This document shows positions 28,973 through 37,733 of a stretch of DNA of 64,000 nt, piece by piece (within the stretch, counting starts at the first letter, position 1; every line of letters begins with the position of its first letter). The position numbers and the translations under genes were made by a program. The notes beneath the pieces were generated by a model. The model did not search any database. It was not told the DNA's origin and saw nothing but the letters and a program-made list of their open reading frames with translations. Origin of the DNA: Akkermansiaceae bacterium (GTDB lineage Bacteria > Verrucomicrobiota > Verrucomicrobiia > Verrucomicrobiales > Akkermansiaceae); assembly GCA_947462535.1 (NCBI GenBank), contig CANHPN010000009.1:1-64000 (forward strand), given 5' to 3'.

Positions 28973-29353
28973 GAAACGCCGGGGACAGGGGAAAGCATCG
29001 CTCGTGAAGAAATTGAACGCGCTCTCTCATGGGAAGAAGCGGTTTTGTACTCTCGCATGACTTCTCTGACATCGCAACTCCATTCGACACTCCAATTCTA
29101 TGCCCCCACAGGGCGCGGCGATCAAGCTGGGGAATAACCACGGTAACCCAGTATGAGGCTAACCGCGAATGGACGGGCAATTGAAGCGAATTTTCAGAAT
29201 TGAACCTTAGAATCACGAGTTTTATTTGAAAATCGATCTTCATTTGCGTCACCCTTTATCTGGGGTTAAGAAATCTTAATTCCGAGGTTTGATTGTCGAG
29301 TCGATGCGGTCTTATTCCTTGAGTCCTGGACGATTTCAGCATTCGTTCCCGCC

Positions 29354-30508
29354 GTGCCGACTGTCCAACTCAAGTACCAAACGTTCCACCCCTCGATCTG
29401 GCCGAAGATGATCGGCGAGGTTTCACGCGACGCGACGCCGGGGTCATTTGTCCTCGTGCTGGGCAAAGAGGGCACGCCCTTCGGCTGGGGCCTCTGGAAC
29501 CCGAAATCGCGGATGCCGCTGCGGGTCGTGAGCCACTCGCTGGAGGAACTGAAGGACGAATCGTTCTTTGAAAACGCGATCCGCCGCGCCGCGAATCTCC
29601 GCCGCGAGGTGCTCAAACTCGACGCGCAGACCGACAGCTACCGCGCGATCCATGGCGACGCGGACTTCATGCCGGGCATCGTCGCGGACAAGTTCGCGGA
29701 CGTGCTCTCCGTCGAAATCACCAATCTCGCGGCTTGGCAGCGCCTTCCGAAATGGCTGCCGCTGCTCCACGAATGCTTCGACACGAAGCGCGTGGTGGTG
29801 GGCATCGATGAGGACTTGGCGCGAATCGAAAACATCCCGCGTCGCGGCGGCGTGGAGTCGGACAACGTGCGATCGGTGAAAATCCGCGAGCACGGGGTGC
29901 GCTACGAGGTGGATTTCTCGGAAGGCCACAAAACCGGTTTTTTCTGCGACCAGCGCGACAGCCGGAAGAAATTCGGCGCGCTGGCGGAAGGCCGGACGGT
30001 GCTGGATCTCTGCTGCTACACCGGCGGTTTCGGGATTTCCGCCGCACTCGCCGGAGCCGAGGACGTCACTGGCGTGGATCTTGACGAGACCGCCATCGCG
30101 ATGGCCAAGCGCAACGCGAATTTGAACAACGCGCGGGTGAAATTCACCCACGCCGACGCCTTCACCTGGGCGCGGACGATGATTGAAAACGGCCGCACTT
30201 GGGATCTAGTCATCGCCGATCCGCCGAAATTCATTCACGGTCGCGAGGACGACATCGGCACCGCAAAATACGCGGATTTGAACAAATTGGCGCTGCAACT
30301 CGTCGCGCCGGAGGGACTTTACGTGACGTGTTCATGTTCGGGCATGCTCGGTGCCGGCGAGTTCGAGCAAATCGTGATCACCTCGGCGCACCGCCGGAAC
30401 AAGCGCCTCCAAACCTTCGACCGCACGGGAGCCGGACCGGACCACCCGACGCTTTCGAACTACCCGGAATCGCGCTATCTCAAGGTGCTCTGGTCGCGGG
30501 TGATTTAG
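29354..30508 (+). CDS. Class I SAM-dependent rRNA methyltransferase, RlmI-like
   Basis: FVDQRDSRKKF-like 'FFCDQRDSRKKFGALAEGRTVLDLCCYTGGFGISAALAGAEDVTGVDLDETAI', 'LVIADPPKFIHGRED', 'GLYVTCSCSGML'. Confidence 0.9.
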   Translation: MPTVQLKYQTFHPSIWPKMIGEVSRDATPGSFVLVLGKEGTPFGWGLWNPKSRMPLRVVSHSLEELKDESFFENAIRRAANLRREVLKLDAQTDSYRAIHGDADFMPGIVADKFADVLSVEITNLAAWQRLPKWLPLLHECFDTKRVVVGIDEDLARIENIPRRGGVESDNVRSVKIREHGVRYEVDFSEGHKTGFFCDQRDSRKKFGALAEGRTVLDLCCYTGGFGISAALAGAEDVTGVDLDETAIAMAKRNANLNNARVKFTHADAFTWARTMIENGRTWDLVIADPPKFIHGREDDIGTAKYADLNKLALQLVAPEGLYVTCSCSGMLGAGEFEQIVITSAHRRNKRLQTFDRTGAGPDHPTLSNYPESRYLKVLWSRVI

Positions 30509-33500
30509 AGCATCGACTCCAGATCTTCCATGCTCCAACCGGCCGCGTCGCCGATGCCGTCCTCGTCGATGGCCGACGCCAGCTCGCGCTTTTTGGCCTG
30601 CAGGCGGACCACCTTTTCCTCGACCGTCCCGCGCGTCAGCAGCCTGTAAACCGTCACCGGCCGCGTCTGCCCGATCCGGTGCGCACGGTCGGTCGCCTGA
30701 GCCTCCGCCGCCGGATTCCACCACGGGTCGAAGTGCACCACGGTGTCGGCGGCGGTAAGATTCAGGCCGTAGCCGCCAGCCTTGAGGCTGATGAGAAACA
30801 CCGGCGGGCCGTCGGGCTGCTGGAACTTATCCACAAGTTGTTGGCGGTTCCTGGACTTTCCATCCAGTCGCAAACTGTCCCAACCGCGCTCGGAAACGCA
30901 TTTCTCGATTTCCTGTAACTGCGTTTGGAACTGGCTGAAAATGAGCATTCGGTGATTTCCATTCACCGCTTCCTCGATCAACTCCAACAATCGTTGGAGC
31001 TTGGCCGAACGCCGCGCCACCAACAACTGATTGAATCGCTCATTCTTAAGCAGCGCGAGATCGCAGCAAGTCTGGCGGAGCCGGAGAAGCGCGGTGAGCA
31101 TTTGCATCCGCGCCGCGCCCTTGTTGCCGGAATCGGCGATGGCGTCCACCCGCTTGCGGCCTTCGATGAGGAGTTCTTTATAGGCCGCCTGCTGATCCGG
31201 ACTGAGATCGCAAAACTCGTCGATGAACAGCTTCGACGGCAATTCCGGAGCGACTTGCTCTTTCGTCCGGCGGAGCAGGAAGGGCGAAATCTTCAAACGC
31301 AGGCGCTCGATCACCGCCCCGGCGGATTCGCCGGTCAAAAGCGGTTGTTCGTAACGATCCCGGAAATCCTCGCGACCACCGAGCCAACCCGGTTGGATAA
31401 AGCGGAAAATCGACCAGAGATCCTTCACCCCGTTCTCGATCGGCGTGCCGGTCAGCGCGACCCGGCAGGTGGCCCGCAATTTCGCCAACGCCTTCGCGTG
31501 ATCGGTGTCCGGATTCCGCATCAAACTGGCCTCGTCCACGACGATGGCGCGGTATTCGCGCTTCAAGTGATACGCCAAATCCCGGGCCAGCGTGCCGTAG
31601 CTGGTGAGAATCACGTCGCCGGGTTGAACCTTCTCGCGCTCCGCATCCCGGCTCGCGCCGTGGAGGATCCGCACCTGCCGCACCGGGGCGAAGCGGGCGA
31701 ACTCCGCCCGCCAGTTTCCGAGCAGCGAAGCCGTGGCCACCACCATCACGACTCCCGAATCGGTGCCGGGCTGTTCCAGCACCCGCTCAATTAAAGCAAT
31801 TGTTTGAACTGTCTTGCCGAGCCCCATGTCGTCGGCGAGTAAAGCCCCGCCGAAGCGTTGGACGCGGTCGAACATCCAACCCGCGCCGAGGGACTGGTAG
31901 GGACGCAGTTCCGCTTGCAGGGTGGCCGGGGAATCGAATGTGAATGAAATCGGCTGATTACTTGAAGTCTGCGACTTGTCGATTTTTTTCCGGATTTCAC
32001 GAATGAGCTCTCCGGAGCGGGCCGAGGCCATGAAATGACCGTTTTCCTGGCGCAGGTCGAGGTCGGAAAAGAGCGGGTCGATGAGGTTGGCGATGTCGTC
32101 CGAGATCACCAAACGCCGCCCGCCAGCGGAGGCTCCGGAGCCTTTTCCCGCCCTCAAAAGCCTCCGCACTTCCACCGCCGGGATCGACACTCCATCACTC
32201 GTTTGAAATGAGAGGTCGAAACTTAGCCAGTCCTCGCCCGAGCCGATGATGTCGATTTTCGGCGAAACCACGGCGACTTGTTTCTGCACGTGGCCGAAGC
32301 GCTCGCCCTCGGTGACCGACCACTCCTTGCGCAGGACCGGCAGAGATTGGGTGAGGAAATCGAGGATGGCGGACTCCCCTTTCATCACCCAGCGGCCGCT
32401 GGAGAAATTCTCCACCTCGAAGCCCGCCCGCGACAGCCGGGCCGCTGCTTTTTCCTCCTTCGCCAAGTCCCGGACTTCGCAGTGATCGCCGACCAAACGC
32501 GGCAAGCCATCGACTTTCCCCAACCCCGGCGGAACCGGCGGCGCGGAGCCGTAGCGCACACTGAGCTGGGCCTCCAAATGCTGGAGCGAGCCTTCCAGCG
32601 AGAGTTCGAAAGACGCCGGCGCTTGGACGAAATGGAGCGACTCCAGCCAGCAATCCGCCGGGAAATGCAGCCATTCCTGCCACGAATCGAGATGATTGAA
32701 GAACCGGAGGGTCGGGATTTCCACGGATTTCCCCTGGGCAAGTTCGCCTAGGGCAGCGGCCAGATCCGCGGGAACCTTCCCCTCGCCCACCCGCACGACG
32801 GAGTCCTCGCTGATTTGCCAAAACGAGCCGCCGATTTCGATCCAAGGCCCGGATTCGGGATCGGGAACGAGCAGGACCGAGTCCTGTCGGTGCTCCGCCG
32901 CGCTAAGTAGGAGTCGCTCGCCGGAGCGGATTTGGATCAGCAAGCGGTCCTTGCCAGCCGCCAAACGCGGATGCTCGGCGATGGACTCGAGAAACGCCGG
33001 GACGCGCGGGCCGTCGAGACTGAGGCTGAGAATTTCCTTTTTGGCCACGCCTTCCTTGGTGAGCCATGCGTTCAATCGGTCGTCGGCGGGCGAAATCTCA
33101 CTGCTGGACGCGACGGCCAGGGTGGCGGCGAATTTCCCGCGCTGCAAGGCGTCGCGCCAGTTGAGCGGCAGTAGGACCTGCCACGGAACCGACACAACTG
33201 CTTGAGGAACAGTTTTTTGAATGACCGGCTTGGGCGCGGCTTTGCCAAGCGACGCCAGCCCGGTAGCCACGGCGTGGCAACACACCGAACCGCTGCGTTG
33301 GTTGTCCGCGCACGGGCAGCGGGTATCGAGATCGGTCGGAGATTTCACCGTGACGCTGACTTTCATCAGTCGTTTTCCCACTTTCACCGTGCCTTGCCAG
33401 CCGGTCGCGACGGTCTGAACCTCGGCGACCATGCCGCTGTCGAAAAGGGATTTCCCCTCCTTAAATGCCTGCCACGAGGCTGCCGCCCTCAAAGTTGCTT

Positions 33501-33516
33501 CCGTCCACCCGCTCAT
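30505..33516 (-). CDS. SNF2-family DEAD-like helicase with N-terminal SWIM zinc finger
   Basis: SWIM CPCADNQRSGSVCCHAVATGL; ADDMGLGKTVQTIALI, VVDEASLMRNPDTDHAKAL, LTGTPIENGVKDLWSIFRFI, LISLKAGGYGLNLTAADTVVHFDPWWNPAAEAQATDRAHRIGQTRPV. Confidence 0.94.
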   Translation of the reverse strand: MSGWTEATLRAAASWQAFKEGKSLFDSGMVAEVQTVATGWQGTVKVGKRLMKVSVTVKSPTDLDTRCPCADNQRSGSVCCHAVATGLASLGKAAPKPVIQKTVPQAVVSVPWQVLLPLNWRDALQRGKFAATLAVASSSEISPADDRLNAWLTKEGVAKKEILSLSLDGPRVPAFLESIAEHPRLAAGKDRLLIQIRSGERLLLSAAEHRQDSVLLVPDPESGPWIEIGGSFWQISEDSVVRVGEGKVPADLAAALGELAQGKSVEIPTLRFFNHLDSWQEWLHFPADCWLESLHFVQAPASFELSLEGSLQHLEAQLSVRYGSAPPVPPGLGKVDGLPRLVGDHCEVRDLAKEEKAAARLSRAGFEVENFSSGRWVMKGESAILDFLTQSLPVLRKEWSVTEGERFGHVQKQVAVVSPKIDIIGSGEDWLSFDLSFQTSDGVSIPAVEVRRLLRAGKGSGASAGGRRLVISDDIANLIDPLFSDLDLRQENGHFMASARSGELIREIRKKIDKSQTSSNQPISFTFDSPATLQAELRPYQSLGAGWMFDRVQRFGGALLADDMGLGKTVQTIALIERVLEQPGTDSGVVMVVATASLLGNWRAEFARFAPVRQVRILHGASRDAEREKVQPGDVILTSYGTLARDLAYHLKREYRAIVVDEASLMRNPDTDHAKALAKLRATCRVALTGTPIENGVKDLWSIFRFIQPGWLGGREDFRDRYEQPLLTGESAGAVIERLRLKISPFLLRRTKEQVAPELPSKLFIDEFCDLSPDQQAAYKELLIEGRKRVDAIADSGNKGAARMQMLTALLRLRQTCCDLALLKNERFNQLLVARRSAKLQRLLELIEEAVNGNHRMLIFSQFQTQLQEIEKCVSERGWDSLRLDGKSRNRQQLVDKFQQPDGPPVFLISLKAGGYGLNLTAADTVVHFDPWWNPAAEAQATDRAHRIGQTRPVTVYRLLTRGTVEEKVVRLQAKKRELASAIDEDGIGDAAGWSMEDLESML

Positions 33517-33865
33517 TGTCGCGGCAGTGTTCTCTGCATGCGGCCGTCGCGCAACCACATCGGCAAGATATACTCAACTCCTCCGGGGCGTTGCGTAGCA
33601 GATCGGCTAGAGCGCCTCCTATCGTCCAGCCATCATGGACATGCGCCCAGCCCCGACCGCTGCCGAGCCTTTTGTGAATAATCTCAGCCAAAGCGAGACC
33701 GCGCGTGAGCAGTGGGTCGGGGTTTGATGAATGAAATAATGGAGGCAAGAACGGAGGATTTTCCCCGCTCCCCCTCCAAGCCGGGCACCTCTCTCAAGCA
33801 CTACCCGCCCGGACTCTGCGGCGGAAAGAAGATTGCCGGCAATCTCCCACTCGCTATCACCGGGC

Positions 33866-34687
33866 ATGTCCCACACGCTTCCCGTCGCACTGACCATCGC
33901 CGGCTCGGATTGCTCCGCCGGGGCCGGAATCCAGGCGGATTTGAAAACCTTCCAGCACTTCCGCGTCCACGGACTCACCGCCGTCACCTGCGTGGTCTCG
34001 GAAACGGCGAACATCGTGCGCGCCGTCCACCCGGTGCCCGTGGACATCCTGCGCGACCAGATCTCTCTGCTGCTAGAGAGCTTCCCGGTGGCGGCGGTGA
34101 AAACCGGCATGCTCTTCTCCGCCGCCCACGTGACCGCCGTCGCGGAAATCCTGCGACATTACCCGCTCGTCCAGCTCGTCGTCGATCCGGTGATGATCGC
34201 CTCCACCGGAGCGCCCCTGCTTGAAGCGGACGCCATCGCGGCCTATCGGGAATTGCTGCTGCCGCCGGCCCGCATCATCACCCCGAACCTGCCAGAAGCC
34301 GAGGCCTTGCTCGGCGAGCGAATCGCCGACGAATCCGCGCTGGAACCCGCCGCTCGCCGGCTGGCGGAAATTTTCGGCTGCGCCGTCCTGCTCAAAGGCG
34401 GCCACCTCGACGGCCCGGAGTGCGTGGACCTTCTGGTCGATCAAGGCGAAGTCCATCGCTTCACCGCCGCGCGGATTCCCGTTAGGGGCTCGCACGGAAC
34501 CGGCTGCACGCTTTCCGCCGCCATCACCGCCGCCATCGCCCACGGCGAGGTGCTTCCCCGCGCCGTGGAAACCGCCAAAAACTTTCTAGGCGAAACCCTC
34601 CGACGGGCTTATCATTTCCAATCGCCCGGCGGCGGGGTCGTCCACGCCCTCAACCAAGGCAGTAGCTTCCGGAAAAACGAGACGTGA
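33866..34687 (+). CDS. thiD: Bifunctional hydroxymethylpyrimidine/phosphomethylpyrimidine kinase
   Basis: ALTIAGSDCSAGAGIQADLKTFQHFRVHGLTAVTCVV, AVKTGMLFSA, VVDPVMIASTGAPLLE, ITPNLPEAEALLG, GSHGTGCTLSAAITAAIA. Confidence 0.95.
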   Translation: MSHTLPVALTIAGSDCSAGAGIQADLKTFQHFRVHGLTAVTCVVSETANIVRAVHPVPVDILRDQISLLLESFPVAAVKTGMLFSAAHVTAVAEILRHYPLVQLVVDPVMIASTGAPLLEADAIAAYRELLLPPARIITPNLPEAEALLGERIADESALEPAARRLAEIFGCAVLLKGGHLDGPECVDLLVDQGEVHRFTAARIPVRGSHGTGCTLSAAITAAIAHGEVLPRAVETAKNFLGETLRRAYHFQSPGGGVVHALNQGSSFRKNET

Positions 34688-34741
34688 CATCATTTCTGAA
34701 ATCCGTATCTTCTCCGAACTTTCTTTCTGTATTCGCCTTCT

Positions 34742-35662
34742 ATGGAAAATCCTCTCCACTCCCTTGGCTACAAGGCTCTCAACGCCTCGCTTGAAGCTGA
34801 TTCGGCCGATCAGGCGGATTCCGCCAAACTCTCCCGCCGGGGATTCATGCTGCTGGCCGCCTCGCTCACCAGTTGTTCCGCCGCAGCGCCATTGAAACCG
34901 GAGGGAGCCGCCCCGGTCAAAACGACCGCTAATTCCGGCTACCGCACGCCCTCCCTCCGAGGCCCCGGCCTGCGCAATCCGGACATCGCGCTGGGCTCGG
35001 ATTTCTCCAAGAGCGTGGGCGTCACGTTCACCCGCGTCATGGTCTCGGGGAACTACATCGCCATCACCTTCGACGACGGCCCGCACCCGCAGAACACCCC
35101 TCGCCTGCTAGACATGCTCCGCGCGCGCAACATCAAGGCCACCTTCTACGTCATCGGCCGCAGCGTGGAAATCTATCCGCAAATCGTCCGCCGCACCGTC
35201 GTTGAGGGCCATGAAGTCGGCAACCACACCCACACCCACCGCCTGTTGAGTAAATTGAGCGACTCCGAAGTCCGCTCCGAGCTCAGCCGCTGCCAGGACG
35301 CCATCGGCCGCGCCGCCAGAGTCCGGCCGCGCACCATGCGGCCTCCCTACGGCGGCCTGCTCCAGCGCCAGCGGGAAATGGTCCACGCCGAGTTCGACTA
35401 CCCCACTATTCTCTGGTCCGTCGATCCGCTCGACTGGAAGCGCCCCGGCCCCGGCGTCGTCACCTCGCGGATTCTCAGCGGTACCACCGCCGGCGGCATC
35501 GTCCTCGCCCACGATCTCCATTCCCAAACAGTCGACGCCATGCCCGCCACCCTCGACGGCCTGCTCCGCCGCGGGTTCAAGTTCGTCACCGTTTCACAAT
35601 TGCTGGCGATGAAGACGGACGCCGCGACCGCCCAGGCTTCCGTGACTCCTCCCACCTACTGA
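34742..35662 (+). CDS. Polysaccharide deacetylase (NodB-homology), lipoprotein-like signal
   Basis: ITFDDGPHPQNTPRLLDMLRARNIKATFYVIGRSVE, EVGNHTHTHRLLSKL, MRPPYGGL, GGIVLAHDLH. Confidence 0.93.
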   Translation: MENPLHSLGYKALNASLEADSADQADSAKLSRRGFMLLAASLTSCSAAAPLKPEGAAPVKTTANSGYRTPSLRGPGLRNPDIALGSDFSKSVGVTFTRVMVSGNYIAITFDDGPHPQNTPRLLDMLRARNIKATFYVIGRSVEIYPQIVRRTVVEGHEVGNHTHTHRLLSKLSDSEVRSELSRCQDAIGRAARVRPRTMRPPYGGLLQRQREMVHAEFDYPTILWSVDPLDWKRPGPGVVTSRILSGTTAGGIVLAHDLHSQTVDAMPATLDGLLRRGFKFVTVSQLLAMKTDAATAQASVTPPTY

Positions 35663-35670
35663 GCCACACG

Positions 35671-37386
35671 ATGTTCGGCGAGCGCTACTTCGCCACGCGC
35701 GAACGGCTATCACATGTGATGCACGGCATCGCCGGGCTCGCACTCGAAACGTCGGCCGATCTCGGAGGAAGCCTGCCGCTTGAGGAAATTGAAAAAGGTC
35801 TCGGCCCGCCCTTCCTCTTCGTTGTCTCCGGCGAGGTCAACGCCGGCAAATCCACCCTCATCAACGGCCTCTTCGGCCACGACCTCTGCCCCATCAACGT
35901 CCTGCCAGAGACCAGCCGCGTCATTTGCTATCAGCATGGAAATCCGCCGCGCGACGTCGCGATCTCCCCGCTCCACGAAGAGCGCCACCGCCCGCTCGAA
36001 TTTCTCCGCGACTTCATCCTGATAGACACTCCCGGCACCAACTCGACCGTCCGCGACCACCAGCAAGTCACCGCCAGCTTCCTGCCCGCCGCGGATCTGA
36101 TATTCTTCGTGTTTCCGGTCACCAACCCGTGGGGAGCCGCCACCTGGAATTTCATCTCCGAGCTCTCCCCGGAGACTCTCCTACAGGTGGTTTTCATCAT
36201 CCAACAGACCGACCTGCGAGAACCCGTCGATACCAACGTGATCCTCGGCCACATGGCGGACCTGTCGATGAAACGCATCGGCCGTGTCCCGCCGATTTTC
36301 GCCGTCTCCGGCAAGCTCGCTTGCGAGGCCAAGCGCGCCACGCCCGTCGCCGCCGAGCTCCTGAAAGCCAGCGGCTATCCCGAGCTCGAAAGCTTCATCA
36401 CCAGAAACGTCTGCGAATCCCCGCAGCGCAAAAACGCCATCGAAACCTGGCGCAGCCAAGCCGCCACCGCCCTCCGCACGGTGGAAGACCACATCGAAAA
36501 CCAGAGCCACGCGCTCAATTGCCACGGCCGCTTCCTCGACACCATCGAGCGGGAAATCGACGACATCCGCGAGCACTTCGTCGCCCGCCTGCCGCGCCAT
36601 CTGGCAGGAGTCGCCGAGGTTTTCGAAACCGAAGCCGTCTGGATTTCCAAACGGCTCCGGCGGCGGCTCAGCGTGATCCCCTCGTTTTTCCGGCTCTTCG
36701 TCGGCGATCGCACCGGACCCGCGATCGAAGCGATGTTCGTCGAGCGCCTCCAATCCGCCGTCGAAGCGGTCGCGGAGAAGGACGGCGGCGAGGTCGTCGA
36801 ATTCTGCCGCAGTCATTGGCACGAACTCGGCGGGCGGGTCAAGGACGCCATGGGCGTGGATCTGGGAGGTGCCGCTCCTCTCGACGCCACCCTCGCTGCG
36901 GCGAAAACGCGCTTTGTCCAGCGCCTCGGCCGCGCCGCACGCCAGGGCATCGGCAACCTCAAAGTCCGCAACCAGCTCGACAAGGACCTCCGCCGGCGCA
37001 ACATCGCGCTCAAGTCCTTCGCCTTCATGACGCTGCTCCTAACCGCCGCCGGCTCCACCTGCGGCGCGCTCGGCATCCCTTGGCTGCCGCTGGTTTTCTG
37101 CGGCCTCGCCACGCTGTTCCTGACCGGCGGCGTCCTAACGGCCTCGGTCACCCGCAGGGCCATCATCGCCGGGTTTCAAAATCGTCTGCTAGACACCTGC
37201 GGCGGCTTCGCCAGCACGCTGCGCTCGGACTACGAGGAGGCCCTCCGCATCGTCTTCCGCGATTACGCCTCCACCCTCAACGCCGTTAGGTCGCACCTCG
37301 TGAACGAGAAACAGGCCATCGAGCCCCGCCTCAAGCGCTGGCAGGAACTTTTCCTGACCCTCAAAGCCATCGAGCAGGACCTTTGA
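35671..37386 (+). CDS. Bacterial dynamin-like GTPase with C-terminal membrane segments
   Basis: GEVNAGKSTLINGLFG (P-loop), ILIDTPGTNSTVRDH (G3), IIQQTDL (G4-like), then TM-like AFMTLLLTAAGSTCGALGIPWLPLVFCGLATLFLTGG. Confidence 0.88.
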   Translation: MFGERYFATRERLSHVMHGIAGLALETSADLGGSLPLEEIEKGLGPPFLFVVSGEVNAGKSTLINGLFGHDLCPINVLPETSRVICYQHGNPPRDVAISPLHEERHRPLEFLRDFILIDTPGTNSTVRDHQQVTASFLPAADLIFFVFPVTNPWGAATWNFISELSPETLLQVVFIIQQTDLREPVDTNVILGHMADLSMKRIGRVPPIFAVSGKLACEAKRATPVAAELLKASGYPELESFITRNVCESPQRKNAIETWRSQAATALRTVEDHIENQSHALNCHGRFLDTIEREIDDIREHFVARLPRHLAGVAEVFETEAVWISKRLRRRLSVIPSFFRLFVGDRTGPAIEAMFVERLQSAVEAVAEKDGGEVVEFCRSHWHELGGRVKDAMGVDLGGAAPLDATLAAAKTRFVQRLGRAARQGIGNLKVRNQLDKDLRRRNIALKSFAFMTLLLTAAGSTCGALGIPWLPLVFCGLATLFLTGGVLTASVTRRAIIAGFQNRLLDTCGGFASTLRSDYEEALRIVFRDYASTLNAVRSHLVNEKQAIEPRLKRWQELFLTLKAIEQDL

Positions 37387-37611
37387 GGATTTTCATCCAT
37401 TCCGAGTTTGGCGCTTGGATGATTACGAAAATCGATGGGGTCTTCACCCCACTGTGAAAGACAGCACTGCCAGCTAGTCTCTCCGGGACACGATTGGCAA
37501 CAAGTCCGATCAACTCAAAAAAAACGACATACCATGAAAACATACCGCCTGCCACACGCCGTCCTTCTGGACATCCTGTCCGCAGTCACTCCCGCCGCAC
37601 TCTCTGTCACC

Positions 37612-37657
37612 GATCACTTCAAAATGCACCACCTGTGATCACTTCAAAGTGCACCAC
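37612..37657. repeat. Tandem direct repeat, 21-bp unit at 25-bp period (two copies)
   Basis: gatcacttcaaaatgcaccac (37612-37632) and gatcacttcaaagtgcaccac (37637-37657), one mismatch. Confidence 0.8.
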
Positions 37658-37733
37658 TTCGGGTGGGTGTTTTCTGATGGATGGAGTGGGTTCGGAGAAA
37701 GATTGGTGGTAATCCCGACGTAGCAGCCATCTC

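Noticed and set aside
33461-33748. 95-aa minus ORF overlapping the start of the SNF2 helicase
   Set aside because: No signal peptide, domain or coupling evidence; overlaps a well-supported start; could not be supported as coding.
35925-37289. 454-aa plus-strand ORF inside the dynamin-like gene
   Set aside because: Arg/Pro/His-rich out-of-frame shadow of the dynamin-like CDS; no conserved motifs.
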